A stretch of 64,000 nucleotides of DNA from Maritalea sp047634455 (GCF_047634455.1 NZ_JBLIAI010000006.1:10465-74464), one strand, 5' to 3'; shown: positions 35,055 through 43,691, counted from the stretch's first letter. Made by a program: numbers and translations. Notes: generated by a model not told the origin, from the sequence alone.

Positions 35055-35786
35055 ATGATTTTGTTTCCAGCGATCGACCTAAAAGACGGCAAATGCGTGC
35101 GCCTGCAAAAAGGTGATATGGACGCGGTGACCGTGTTCAACGATAGTCCAGCCGATCAAGCCAAGCAGTTTGAAGACCAAGGTTTTGAATATCTTCACGT
35201 GGTGGACCTCAACGGTGCTTTTGCTGGCGAAAGCGTCAATGGCGATGCCGTTGAAGCGATCATCAAAGCGGTGAACATGCCTGTGCAATTGGGCGGTGGT
35301 ATCCGCACCATCAAACATATTCAAGCCTGGCTCGACCGTGGGTTGGCCCGCGTGATCCTTGGCACCATCGCGGTACGCGACCCTGAATTGGTCAAACAGG
35401 CTTGCAAAATGTTTCCCGGCCAAATTGCAGTGGGCATTGACGCGCGGGGCGGAAAAGTTGCGGTGGAAGGCTGGGCACAAACCTCAGAACTTGATGTGAT
35501 TGAGCTGGCGGAAAAATTTGAAGGGGTTGGCGTGGCGGCGATTATCTTCACTGACATTGATCGCGACGGCATCCTTACTGGCATAAATTGGCATGCCACT
35601 CTGGAATTGGCGCAAGCCGTTTCAATTCCAGTTGTGGCTTCTGGTGGCTTGGCGTCGATGGATGACATCAACACAATGTGCAAACCTGAGATGGCCGTGC
35701 TTGAGGGCGCGATTTCAGGCCGCGCGCTCTATGATGGGCGGATTGATGTCGAAAAAGCGCTCAAGCAGATCAAGGAGACGTCATGA
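35055..35786 (+). CDS. hisA: Phosphoribosylformimino-AICAR phosphate isomerase
   Basis: The half-barrel-duplicated TIM barrel starts with ILFPAIDLKDGKCVRL (first catalytic Asp) and includes VQLGGGIRT, GIDARGGKVAVEGW and IFTDIDRDGILTG with the second phosphate/Asp motif. It isomerises ProFAR to PRFAR. The length is 243 aa. It is 18 nt after hisH and overlaps hisF by 4 nt. Confidence 0.96.
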   Translation: MILFPAIDLKDGKCVRLQKGDMDAVTVFNDSPADQAKQFEDQGFEYLHVVDLNGAFAGESVNGDAVEAIIKAVNMPVQLGGGIRTIKHIQAWLDRGLARVILGTIAVRDPELVKQACKMFPGQIAVGIDARGGKVAVEGWAQTSELDVIELAEKFEGVGVAAIIFTDIDRDGILTGINWHATLELAQAVSIPVVASGGLASMDDINTMCKPEMAVLEGAISGRALYDGRIDVEKALKQIKETS

Positions 35787-36583
35787 CCCTAAAAACCCGC
35801 GTCATTCCTTGCCTTGACGTTAAAGACGGTCGTGTCGTTAAAGGCGTCAACTTTGTTGATTTGGTCGATGCGGGTGATCCGGTTGAATCAGCGATTGCTT
35901 ATGATGCAGCCGGGGCTGACGAACTTTGTTTTCTGGACATCACCGCCAGCCACGAGGGTCGCGACACGATTTATGATGTGGTGGCGCGCACGGCAGAACA
36001 TTGTTTTATGCCCCTTACGGTGGGTGGTGGCATTCGCACAGTTGAAGACATCCGCAAGCTTTTGCTTTCCGGTGCTGACAAAGTGTCGATTAATTCCGCT
36101 GCGGTGAAGGACCCAGATTTCATCAACCGTGCCGCCGATAAATTTGGCAATCAATGCATTGTGGTGTCTGTAGATGCGAAGCGCCGGGCAGAGGAAGCGC
36201 TGGTTGCAGGGCAGTCGAAATGGGAGATCTACACCCACGGTGGCCGCAATGCCACGGGGATAGATGCGATTGAATTTGCACGCGACATGGTCAAGCGCGG
36301 GGCAGGGGAACTGCTGGTGACCTCTATGGACCGCGATGGCACGAAAATCGGCTTTGATCTGGAACTAACCCGGGCGATTTCGGATGCGGTGGAAGTACCT
36401 GTGATCGCTTCGGGCGGCGTTGGCACTTTGGACCATTTGGTTGACGGGGTAAAAGAGGGGCGCGCGAGTGCTGTACTTGCTGCATCGATTTTTCACTTTG
36501 GCACTTTTTCAATTGAGCAGGCAAAAACTCATATGGCACAAAGTGGTATTGCGGTGCGCCAAGACAATGTGGCTAAAGGATAG
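35783..36583 (+). CDS. hisF: Imidazole glycerol phosphate synthase cyclase subunit
   Basis: The TIM barrel opens TRVIPCLDVKDGRVVKGVNF with its catalytic Asp and has PLTVGGGIRTVEDIRKLL, KVSINSAAV and LVTSMDRDGTKIGFD with the second Asp. With HisH it forms imidazole glycerol phosphate and AICAR from PRFAR. The length is 266 aa. It begins in an ATGA overlap with hisA and is 3 nt from hisE. Confidence 0.96.
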   Translation: MTLKTRVIPCLDVKDGRVVKGVNFVDLVDAGDPVESAIAYDAAGADELCFLDITASHEGRDTIYDVVARTAEHCFMPLTVGGGIRTVEDIRKLLLSGADKVSINSAAVKDPDFINRAADKFGNQCIVVSVDAKRRAEEALVAGQSKWEIYTHGGRNATGIDAIEFARDMVKRGAGELLVTSMDRDGTKIGFDLELTRAISDAVEVPVIASGGVGTLDHLVDGVKEGRASAVLAASIFHFGTFSIEQAKTHMAQSGIAVRQDNVAKG

Positions 36584-36586
36584 TCT

Positions 36587-36904
36587 ATGACATTCTCTTT
36601 GAGCGACTTAGAACAGATCATCGCCAAAAAAGCAGCCGCTTCGCCGGACAATTCTTACACGGCCAAATTGCTGCAAAATGGCGGCAAAGAAGCGGCGAAA
36701 AAACTCGGTGAAGAAGCAGTAGAAGCGGTGATCGCTGCGATCAATAATGACCGTGAAGAGCTGACCAAAGAGGCAGCGGACGTAATTTACCACCTGTTGG
36801 TGGTTTTAAAAGCCAATAATGTTTCGTTGTCCGATGTTATGGCGGAGCTAGAGCAACGTACCGTGCAATCCGGTTTGGCCGAAAAAGCCTCCAGAAAGGG
36901 CTAG
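36587..36904 (+). CDS. hisE: Phosphoribosyl-ATP pyrophosphatase
   Basis: The 105-aa all-helical MazG-like protein contains SYTAKLLQNGGKEAAKKLGEE and EAADVIYHLLVVLKANNVSL, whose acidic residues bind magnesium. It hydrolyses phosphoribosyl-ATP to phosphoribosyl-AMP. It is separate from HisI, as usual in alphaproteobacteria. coaA follows after 4 nt. Confidence 0.95.
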   Translation: MTFSLSDLEQIIAKKAAASPDNSYTAKLLQNGGKEAAKKLGEEAVEAVIAAINNDREELTKEAADVIYHLLVVLKANNVSLSDVMAELEQRTVQSGLAEKASRKG

Positions 36905-36908
36905 AGTT

Positions 36909-37865
36909 TTGGATCAAGTTTCAAGCGCAACCTACCCTTCGCCCTATTATCAGTTTTCCAAAACTGAATGGTCGGCGTTGCGTGCTGATGAGCCAATGAC
37001 TTTAACGGCAGAGGATTTGACCCGGCTGCAATCCCTAAACGACCCCATTTCATTGGCAGAAGCTGAAAAAGTCTATTTGCCGATTACCCGTCTCCTGTCA
37101 TTTTATGTTGAAGCCGTGCAAGGCCTGCACCTAGCGGCCGGTAAATTCTTGCACCACAATGGCGATAAAGCGCCTTATATTATTGGTGTTGCGGGTTCTG
37201 TTTCTGTTGGTAAATCCACCACAGCGCGGATTTTGCGCGCGCTTCTACAACGTTGGCCATCGTCGCCAAAAGTTGATCTGGTCACCACCGATGGATTTTT
37301 GTTGCCCAACGCCGAATTGGAAAAGCGCGGCCTGATGGAACGCAAAGGTTTCCCCGAAAGCTATGATCGCGGCGCTTTTTTGAAGTTCTTGGCCCAAATT
37401 AAAGCCGGTGAACCAAATGTCAAAGTTCCCACCTATTCCCACCTTGTCTATGACGTGGTGGAGGGCGAGGAAATTATCGTTGATCGGCCAAATATCTTGA
37501 TCGTTGAAGGGCTTAATATTTTGCAGCCGGGTGATTTGCCCAAAGATGGTAAGCCGATCCTATTCGCTTCAGATTATCTGGATTTCGCCGTCTATATTGA
37601 TGCTGAGGAGCCACACCTGCGCAAATGGTATGTGGAGCGGTTCTTGCGTTTGCGAGAAACGGCGTTTCGTGACCCCACAAGCTTTTTTCATCAATTCTCA
37701 AAACTCGACATTGTAGCGGCCAAAACGTTGGCCATTTCGATCTGGGAACAAATCAACCTGCCCAATCTGCGCGATAATATTTTGCCCACCCGTGGTCGCG
37801 CCGACCTGATCCTGACAAAGGGATTGGATCACACAATCGATAAGGTCGCGCTGAGAAAGCTCTAA
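36909..37865 (+). CDS. coaA: Pantothenate kinase, type I
   Basis: The protein (318 aa) has the P-loop GVAGSVSVGKSTTARIL near residue 97, then TTDGFLLPNAELEKRGLMERKGFPES split by standard spacing, and EGLNILQ. It phosphorylates pantothenate, the committed CoA step, and is normally feedback-inhibited by CoA. The start is a TTG at 36909, since no ATG precedes the conserved YYQFSKTEW segment. It ends the histidine operon, followed by a terminator. Confidence 0.95.
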   Translation: MDQVSSATYPSPYYQFSKTEWSALRADEPMTLTAEDLTRLQSLNDPISLAEAEKVYLPITRLLSFYVEAVQGLHLAAGKFLHHNGDKAPYIIGVAGSVSVGKSTTARILRALLQRWPSSPKVDLVTTDGFLLPNAELEKRGLMERKGFPESYDRGAFLKFLAQIKAGEPNVKVPTYSHLVYDVVEGEEIIVDRPNILIVEGLNILQPGDLPKDGKPILFASDYLDFAVYIDAEEPHLRKWYVERFLRLRETAFRDPTSFFHQFSKLDIVAAKTLAISIWEQINLPNLRDNILPTRGRADLILTKGLDHTIDKVALRKL

Positions 37866-37870
37866 TTTAA

Positions 37871-37910
37871 CTAGGGTCTGAACTCAATTCAGTCCAGACC
37901 CTAGGCTTTT
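37871..37910 (+). terminator. Rho-independent terminator after coaA
   Basis: A perfect 10-bp stem, CTAGGGTCTG with CAGACCCTAG, has a 14-nt loop and is followed by GCTTTT and T-rich sequence. It lies just after the coaA stop. Confidence 0.85.
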
Positions 37911-37931
37911 TCCCGGCCTTGAGCCGGGATC
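37911..37931. repeat. Short palindromic repeat, copy 1
   Basis: TCCCGGC and GCCGGGA flank a 5-nt CTTGA loop. The 21-bp unit recurs at 40784-40804 with one loop change within the hairpin. It resembles the small GC-rich intergenic palindromes common in alphaproteobacteria. Confidence 0.7.
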
Positions 37932-37934
37932 AGT

Positions 37935-38939
37935 TTAGAGCGTCAGACCATTCTTTATTGCCAGCCCTTCAAGACTGACATTTGGCCGTGCACCCACATG
38001 CGAAATTACCTCAGACGCGCACAAACATCCAAGTGACAGGCTTTGTTCCATCGCGTGGCCGCGGGCCAAGCCATAAAGAAAGCCCGAAGCAAATAAATCG
38101 CCAGCTCCGGTTACGTCTTCAACTTGATCCACTTTGAACGCGGGTACCTCGCTCACAACACCATCCTTGATAGCCATCGCGCCCTTCGCACCGAGCGTAA
38201 TTGCTACGGTTGAACAGTCCTTTTGCACCGCAGCGATCGCGTCATTTAGATCACTGACCTGATAAAGCGATTTTATTTCATCATCATTTGCCAACAAGAC
38301 ATCCACGGTTTTATTGCGGATAAGGCCGATAAATTCGTCGCGGAAACGACCAACGCAGAACGGATCAGAAAGCGTAAGCCCGGTTTTGCGCCCATGTTTG
38401 TGCGCCAATTCTCCAGCTTTCACGAAAGCGCGTTTCGCCTCCGGGGGATCCCACAAATAGCCTTCCATAAACGTAAGAGCAGATGCAGAGATCAAATCTT
38501 CGTCCATGTCAGCGACGGTGAGTTCCTGACATGCGCCCAGATAAGTGTTCATGGTGCGCTCACCGTCAGGGGTGATCACAATCATCGAACGGGCGGTCGA
38601 GGTGCCATGAATGAGGGTTGGCGTATTGTAAAAGACGCTGGATTTGGTGAGGTCTTTGCGGTAAATCGCGCCCAAATCGTCTTCAGCGACCTTGCCAATA
38701 AACGCGCCATTACCACCAAGCGAGGACACACCGACCGCTGTGTTGCAACATGATCCGCCTGAAATATGCTGCGGATTGCCGGGCAATCGAGAATAAAGAT
38801 ATTCAGAACGCTCCGCGTCAACCAAATGCATGATCGATTTGTCCATGCCCTCTGCCACCAAGAACGCATCGTCGACCTTTGCAAATACATCAACAATTGC
38901 ATTGCCGATGGTCAACACATCAAATTTGGCATTTGCCAT
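37935..38939 (-). CDS. PfkB-family sugar/adenosine kinase
   Basis: The ribokinase-fold protein (334 aa) has the N-terminal GNAIVDVFAKVDDAFL and GGSCCNTAVGVSSLGG. The PfkB signature DVTGAGDLFASGFLYGLARG, near residue 282, holds the catalytic Asp and the anion hole. Rhizobial homologues are annotated adenosine kinase. The substrate cannot be proved from sequence; ribokinase-type activity is an alternative. It converges with coaA. Confidence 0.88.
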   Translation of the reverse strand: MANAKFDVLTIGNAIVDVFAKVDDAFLVAEGMDKSIMHLVDAERSEYLYSRLPGNPQHISGGSCCNTAVGVSSLGGNGAFIGKVAEDDLGAIYRKDLTKSSVFYNTPTLIHGTSTARSMIVITPDGERTMNTYLGACQELTVADMDEDLISASALTFMEGYLWDPPEAKRAFVKAGELAHKHGRKTGLTLSDPFCVGRFRDEFIGLIRNKTVDVLLANDDEIKSLYQVSDLNDAIAAVQKDCSTVAITLGAKGAMAIKDGVVSEVPAFKVDQVEDVTGAGDLFASGFLYGLARGHAMEQSLSLGCLCASEVISHVGARPNVSLEGLAIKNGLTL

Positions 38940-39007
38940 AATATCGGATCTCCAAACAAGCCCGGTTTGCTTTTAGGGTGCTGGTTGCTCACGTCAACCC
39001 GCACCCC

Positions 39008-39664
39008 TTATGCTTTTAGGACTTTGTCCTTAAATTTGCATTGATCGATGATGACGCAGTGATAGCACTCTGGTTTTCGCGCCTTGCAAATATATCGACC
39101 GTGCAAAATCAGCCAATGATGCGCGTGCTGCAAAAACTGTTTTGGAATGATCCGCTCGAGCAATAATTCAACAGCCAACGGTGTTTTGCCCGGCGCAAGA
39201 CCTGTGCGATTTGAAATCCGAAACAGATGGGTGTCCACCGCAATGGTCGGCTGTCCAAAAGCTATGTTAAGCACCACGTTTGCGGTTTTGCGTCCGACAC
39301 CGGGCAATGCTTCCAGCTCTTCGCGGGTTTGCGGCACTTCAGAATTGTGCCTGTCGATCAGGATTTTGCTCAACGCATATACGTTTTTGGCCTTGTTGCG
39401 ATAAAGCCCAATGGTTTTGACGTATTCGCGGATTTTGTCTTCGCCAAGCGCATACATCTTTTCAGGCGTTGGCGCAATTTCAAACAGGCTTTTGGTGGCT
39501 TTGTTCACCCCAATATCTGTCGCTTGTGCACTCAAAACCACAGCCACCAGCAGGGTAAACTCATTGACATAATCCAGTTCCCCTTCGGGATCGGGGTTGC
39601 TCGCCTCAAAATTGGCGAACAATTGGTGAATAGCTGGTTTTGTCAGGCGAGATCGTTTGGTCAT
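39008..39664 (-). CDS. nth: Endonuclease III
   Basis: The helix-hairpin-helix LPGVGRKTANVVLNIAFG contains the catalytic Lys and is followed by the catalytic Asp in AVDTHLFRISNRTGL. The C-terminal Fe-S loop follows the rule C-x6-C-x2-C-x5-C (CKARKPECYHCVIIDQC). It excises oxidised pyrimidines and nicks the abasic site. The ATG at 39664 gives 218 aa, the family length; 43 further upstream codons are not family-like. It is divergent from the AraC-MGMT gene. Confidence 0.95.
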   Translation of the reverse strand: MTKRSRLTKPAIHQLFANFEASNPDPEGELDYVNEFTLLVAVVLSAQATDIGVNKATKSLFEIAPTPEKMYALGEDKIREYVKTIGLYRNKAKNVYALSKILIDRHNSEVPQTREELEALPGVGRKTANVVLNIAFGQPTIAVDTHLFRISNRTGLAPGKTPLAVELLLERIIPKQFLQHAHHWLILHGRYICKARKPECYHCVIIDQCKFKDKVLKA

Positions 39665-39822
39665 GGGGTCGCATATCTTGGTGAGGACGTGCGGATTAGG
39701 GCACGAGAATGGGGGAATGAAAAGAGCAAATGCTGCATTTTTGCGCGGTACGCACACCCCATTGCAGAGGAAGTCAAAATCGGGTCGCCTCACATGCGTA
39801 ATGGAAGTAAGTTTGATCTATT

Positions 39823-40695
39823 ATGAACGACATGACCCCCCTATTCGCGCAGGCCAAAGATTATTCCGTAATCACAAAGGTGATCGAGGAACTTTCTGCG
39901 CGGCCGGCAGATGAGCATGATTTTGAAGCCTTAGCAGGCGATCTTAACATGACTTCGCGTCAACTCACCGCTCTGTTTAAGCGCTGGGCAGGTTTAACCC
40001 CGAAAGCCTTTTCGCAATGTGTAACCCTCAATCGCGCGCGCCAGATGCTCAAAGAAAATGTGCCGCTTTTGGACACAAGCTATGAACTTGGTCTGTCTTC
40101 TGCCGCCCGGCTCTACGACCTGTTTGTCACCCATGATGCAATGCCACCGGGTGCTTATAAAGCCAAGGGCGAGGGGCTTGAGATTCGCTACGGTTTTCAT
40201 CCATCTCCGTTCGGGCAGGTGCTGATTATGCTCACGGATTATGGCATGGCAGGCCAAGCCTTCTGTGATGAAGGTGAGGAACAAGCTGCGCTGGAAGATA
40301 TGACGCGCCGTTGGCCAAACGCGACATATCTCAATGCAGAACCCAGTGAAATTCGCCAATGGGCAGAAAAAATTTTTGATCCCAAGAAATGGAATCAAGA
40401 TCAACCTATAAAAATCGTGATGATTGGCACAGACTTTGAAGTGCGGGTTTGGCAGACCTTACTGCGTATTAAACCGGGGCAGGCCACCTTTTATGGCGAT
40501 ATTGCCGCAAGCATTGGCAACCCAAAGGCCGCCCGCGCTGTTGGGGCAGCTGTGGGGCGCAATCCAATTTCATTCGTTGTGCCTTGTCACAGGGTGATCG
40601 GTAAAAACGCTAAACTAACCGGCTATCATTGGGGCTTAACCCGCAAGCAAGCCATTTTGGGCTGGGAAGCGGGATTGGTTGGGGGGGCTGAATAG
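39823..40695 (+). CDS. AraC-like HTH fused to O6-methylguanine-DNA methyltransferase (Ada-like, no N-Ada domain)
   Basis: The first 110 residues form an AraC-type DNA-binding module (MTSRQLTALFKRWAGLTPKAF then YELGLSSAARLYDLFV). From about 120 follows the MGMT domain with FHPSPFGQVLIMLTD, FYGDIAASIGNPKAARAVGAA and the acceptor cysteine in VPCHRVIGKNAKLTGYHWGL. It matches Ada without the N-terminal zinc methylphosphotriester domain. The methyltransferase should repair O6-methylguanine; without the N-Ada sensor, classical methylation-induced activation is not expected. The length is 290 aa. Confidence 0.92.
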   Translation: MNDMTPLFAQAKDYSVITKVIEELSARPADEHDFEALAGDLNMTSRQLTALFKRWAGLTPKAFSQCVTLNRARQMLKENVPLLDTSYELGLSSAARLYDLFVTHDAMPPGAYKAKGEGLEIRYGFHPSPFGQVLIMLTDYGMAGQAFCDEGEEQAALEDMTRRWPNATYLNAEPSEIRQWAEKIFDPKKWNQDQPIKIVMIGTDFEVRVWQTLLRIKPGQATFYGDIAASIGNPKAARAVGAAVGRNPISFVVPCHRVIGKNAKLTGYHWGLTRKQAILGWEAGLVGGAE

Positions 40696-40783
40696 GTTTC
40701 GCGCGGGGGGCGGGGTGAAAAAGTAGACCCCAGATCAAGCCCAGGGCGGCCGAAAGTGAAAAGCAATCACTCTACAGATGCAA

Positions 40784-40804
40784 TCCCGGCCCTGAGCCGG
40801 GATC
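40784..40804. repeat. Short palindromic repeat, copy 2
   Basis: It is the same 21-bp unit as at 37911-37931 (TCCCGGC, CCTGA, GCCGGGA, TC) in a 136-nt gap that otherwise holds only a degenerate GACCCCAGATCAAGCCCAGG element at about 40728. That element also resembles alphaproteobacterial intergenic palindromes. Confidence 0.7.
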
Positions 40805-40831
40805 GATTTTGCGGTGTTATGATGTCGGCTA

Positions 40832-41446
40832 TTAGATATTTTCTACGTTGGTGACGTTACCGTCCGCATCAAAATCATAAATGATCGGTTTGCCCGTTGC
40901 GATTTCACGTTGGAGAATTTCCTCGGGGCTCAGATTTTCCAGCTGCATCACCAAAGCGCGCAACGAGTTGCCGTGTGCGGCAACCAAAATCGTGCCGCCG
41001 TCCGCAACACGTGGGGCAATCTCGGCTTCAAAATACGGCAAAACACGTTCGGCCGTATCTTTCAGGCTCTCACCACCCGGAGGCGGCACATCAAACGAAC
41101 GACGCCAAATGTGAACTTGTTCTTCGCCCCATTTTTTGCGCGCATCGTCTTTGTTCAGTCCAGCCAGATCGCCATAGTCACGCTCGTTCAGCGCCTGATT
41201 GCGAATGATCGTCATATTGACGATATCCATGTTTTCAAGCATCAAATCAAGGGTGCGTTGTGCGCGGGCGAGGGCAGACGTGTAGCAAACTTCAATCTCA
41301 TAACCGCGTGATTTCAGCAATTTTCCAGCTTCAATCGCTTCCTCAACGCCCTTTTCGGTCAGGCCAGGGTTTTTCCAGCCGGTGAAAAGGTTCTTAAGGT
41401 TCCATTCGCTTTGTCCATGGCGAACAAGAATGAGTCTACGGTCCAT
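40832..41446 (-). CDS. gpmA: 2,3-bisphosphoglycerate-dependent phosphoglycerate mutase
   Basis: The histidine-phosphatase fold has the phosphorylated His in LILVRHGQSEWN near residue 9. GLNERDYGDLAGLNKDD and the second catalytic His in ILVAAHGNSLRALV follow. It interconverts 3- and 2-phosphoglycerate. At 204 aa it is the shorter form typical of alphaproteobacteria (E. coli GpmA is about 250 aa). It follows dapB on the same strand after 44 nt. Confidence 0.95.
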   Translation of the reverse strand: MDRRLILVRHGQSEWNLKNLFTGWKNPGLTEKGVEEAIEAGKLLKSRGYEIEVCYTSALARAQRTLDLMLENMDIVNMTIIRNQALNERDYGDLAGLNKDDARKKWGEEQVHIWRRSFDVPPPGGESLKDTAERVLPYFEAEIAPRVADGGTILVAAHGNSLRALVMQLENLSPEEILQREIATGKPIIYDFDADGNVTNVENI

Positions 41447-41490
41447 TAAATTATATCCCTTGGATGTTGGTAATAGAGGCCAATCTGATC

Positions 41491-42291
41491 TTAAAGACCA
41501 AGCACATCAGCCATTGAATAAAGTCCGGGTGCTTTGTCTTGCGCCCAAAGAGACGCATAAACAGCACCATTCGCAAAAATTGAACGGTCTTGCGCCATAT
41601 GGCTCAACTCGATCCGTTCGTTGCTGCCCGCAAAGATCACCGAGTGATCGCCAATCACCGTGCCACCACGCAAAGCAGCAAAACCGATAGTGCCCGGAGT
41701 GCGTGCGCCCGTAATGCCATCACGCGACCGTACGGCATTCGCAGCCAAATTGATTTGTCGGCCCTCAGCGGCGGCTTCTCCAAGCATTAAAGCGGTGCCA
41801 GACGGGGCGTCCACCTTCATACGGTGATGCATGTCCAAGATTTCAATGTCAAAATCAACAGGTAGCGCGGCGGCTGCCTTTTTAACAAGGCCCATCAATA
41901 GGTTAACACCCAACGACATGTTGCCCGCTTTGACCAGCCTGCCTTTGCCGGTAAGGGCAGCCAGTTCGGCGTCTTCCTCCGCTGTCCAGCCCGTGGTGCC
42001 AATCACATGTACTAAGCCCAATTCATGCGCTTTTTTGGCATAGTCAATGCTGACTTGGGGGGCGGTGAAGTCGATAATCGCGTCGCTGCCTTCAAGCGCT
42101 GCATCAACATCTGAGGTGATGAGCACCCCAGATGGCTCAAGCCCTGCAAGCGCGCGCGCGTCTTTTCCTATCGCGTCAATGCCTTCGCGTTCAAGCGCGC
42201 TGAAAAGTCCTGCCCCGTCAATCTGCGCGATAGCGCGGATATTGGCTTGGCCCATTCGGCCGCTTGCCCCCAAAACTGTGATTTTTTGCAT
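41491..42291 (-). CDS. dapB: 4-hydroxy-tetrahydrodipicolinate reductase
   Basis: The Rossmann start VLGASGRMGQANIRAIA and the C-terminal domain with the catalytic DMHHRMKVDAPSGTALML (His pair and Lys) define DapB. VIGTTGW and GNMSLGVNLLM are also conserved. It works in the lysine/diaminopimelate pathway. The length is 266 aa. Its neighbours gpmA and the pyrF fusion are on the same strand. Confidence 0.96.
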   Translation of the reverse strand: MQKITVLGASGRMGQANIRAIAQIDGAGLFSALEREGIDAIGKDARALAGLEPSGVLITSDVDAALEGSDAIIDFTAPQVSIDYAKKAHELGLVHVIGTTGWTAEEDAELAALTGKGRLVKAGNMSLGVNLLMGLVKKAAAALPVDFDIEILDMHHRMKVDAPSGTALMLGEAAAEGRQINLAANAVRSRDGITGARTPGTIGFAALRGGTVIGDHSVIFAGSNERIELSHMAQDRSIFANGAVYASLWAQDKAPGLYSMADVLGL

Positions 42292-42359
42292 AATTTTGCC
42301 AATCCTGTTGCCAGATTGATTTAGCAGAAAATTTAGACCGCTGCCAATGCCAGCAATGA

Positions 42360-43577
42360 TTAAAACCGTTTGCCGAATACAACTCTGCTGCCAGCCTGGG
42401 ACAAGGCAATTTCAGTGTCAGACGACATTATGGCAAGTAATTCCGGCCCAATCAGGTTTTTATCGAGATAATTTAGTCCCAAACGCCGATAATATGGTCC
42501 GTTCCACGGCACATCTTTGTAGGTGATGCCGCAAACACCTCTGAACCCGTTTTCTTTAGCAAATTTGATGAAATGTGACATGAGCTTTTCGCCCAGACCC
42601 TTACCATGATGGTGGCGCAGCACCGACATTTCAGCGCAATACAGCATATCATCGACGGGTTTCGCGCGCAAAAACCCAACGGGTTCTCCGCGCAACTCGA
42701 CAAGCCAAATGATTTGATTTTGGGCGATGGCGTTGACATAAGATATAGCCGACATTGGTGCAAAATTAATTTGCGCGAATGCGCCGCCCAATGTTTTGAA
42801 AACCTGTGCCGCATTGCCTTCAATCGCGCTCAGGTCTGCAGCATCAGCACTATCCGCGGCGCGAAAATTCGTGATGTTCACGTTGGCGTTGAAGATCTCT
42901 TCATTTACCGCACCAGCGGCCGCATAAGGGTCATCTGCGCGATAAATCGGTCGCCCGACCACCAAGTGGTCAGCTCCAATTTCAATTGCCTGTGTGGGTG
43001 TTAGAATGCGTTTTTGATCGTCGCTGGCGCTGCCTGCTGGGCGAATGCCGGGGGTCACCGCCATCAATTTGCCGCCGCTGGCCTGTTTGACCAGTTCAAT
43101 TTCGTGGGCCGAGCAAATCACCCCGTCTATGCCTTCGCCTGCCGCCTGCTTTGCGCGGCGTTCAACCAAATCTCGGACCCCAAAAGCGTATCCACTTGCC
43201 TTTAGGTCCTCATCGTCCAGCGAGGTCATCACCGTGACGCCCATCAGCTTTGTGGGCGAGCCTTCTGCCGCGCGTTTTGCCGCCGCCATGCAATGGGGTT
43301 CCGCGTGAATGGTCACAATATCTGCGCCCAATTCAACCAGCCCCGCGACGCCTTTTTCAACAGTATTGGGGATATCGAGCAGTTTGACGTCGCAAAAGAT
43401 TTTTTTGCCAGCGGCCTTTAAGGACTTTGCAAGCCCTAGCCCATCATCGCCGTAAATCAGCTGATAGCCTATTTTATAGAACACCCCATTATCATCAATT
43501 TTTTCAACCAACACCTCTGCTTCTTTGCGGGTAGAAACATCAAGCGCGGTGATTAATTGAGGCGTAGCTTTGGTCAT
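42360..43577 (-). CDS. pyrF: Orotidine 5'-phosphate decarboxylase fused to a C-terminal GNAT acetyltransferase
   Basis: Residues 1-235 are a complete OMP decarboxylase: ITALDVSTRKEAE, the catalytic KIFCDVKLLDIPNTV, MGVTVMTSLDDEDL, TPGIRPAGSASDDQKRILTP and VVGRPIYRADDPYAAA. It makes UMP. Without a stop codon the frame continues about 170 residues into a GNAT domain with WLVELRGEPVGFLRAK, MSVLRHHHGKGLGEKLMSHFI (acetyl-CoA loop) and NGPYYRRLGLNYL. Normal PyrF is about 230-240 aa; this is 405. The ATG at 43577 was chosen over an upstream start at 43658 because that stretch lies in a repeat. The acetylation substrate is unknown. Confidence 0.9.
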   Translation of the reverse strand: MTKATPQLITALDVSTRKEAEVLVEKIDDNGVFYKIGYQLIYGDDGLGLAKSLKAAGKKIFCDVKLLDIPNTVEKGVAGLVELGADIVTIHAEPHCMAAAKRAAEGSPTKLMGVTVMTSLDDEDLKASGYAFGVRDLVERRAKQAAGEGIDGVICSAHEIELVKQASGGKLMAVTPGIRPAGSASDDQKRILTPTQAIEIGADHLVVGRPIYRADDPYAAAGAVNEEIFNANVNITNFRAADSADAADLSAIEGNAAQVFKTLGGAFAQINFAPMSAISYVNAIAQNQIIWLVELRGEPVGFLRAKPVDDMLYCAEMSVLRHHHGKGLGEKLMSHFIKFAKENGFRGVCGITYKDVPWNGPYYRRLGLNYLDKNLIGPELLAIMSSDTEIALSQAGSRVVFGKRF

Positions 43578-43601
43578 GTGATGGGGTGCTCCGGCAACAT
43601 T

Positions 43602-43650
43602 GAGCGCGTTTAGAAAAAGCGGAAACCGGTTTTTCGGGTCGAACGCGCGG
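43602..43650. repeat. Rhizobiales-type intergenic palindromic element
   Basis: GCGCGTT (43604-43610) pairs with AACGCGC (43642-43648), and in the middle AAACCGGTTT is itself palindromic. The layout GCGCGTTT, AAAAGCGGAAACCGG, TTTTTCGGG, AACGCGC resembles the widespread rhizobial/Brucella intergenic palindromic repeats. A second inverted repeat, TCAGAGT with ACTCTGA, follows at 43662-43691. Confidence 0.65.
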
Positions 43651-43661
43651 CCAAACAAAAT

Positions 43662-43691
43662 TCAGAGTGAAACTGCTTCGTCGAACTCTGA
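43662..43691. repeat. Inverted repeat downstream of the NADPH-FMN reductase gene
   Basis: TCAGAGT and ACTCTGA are separated by 16 nt in the gap between the reductase and pyrF genes. It adjoins the palindromic element and probably belongs to the same repeat. No T-run suggests termination. Confidence 0.5.

Noticed and set aside
40728..40745. Degenerate GACCCCAGATCAAGCCCAGG element as a terminator
   Set aside because: The arms pair poorly and there is no T-run on either strand.
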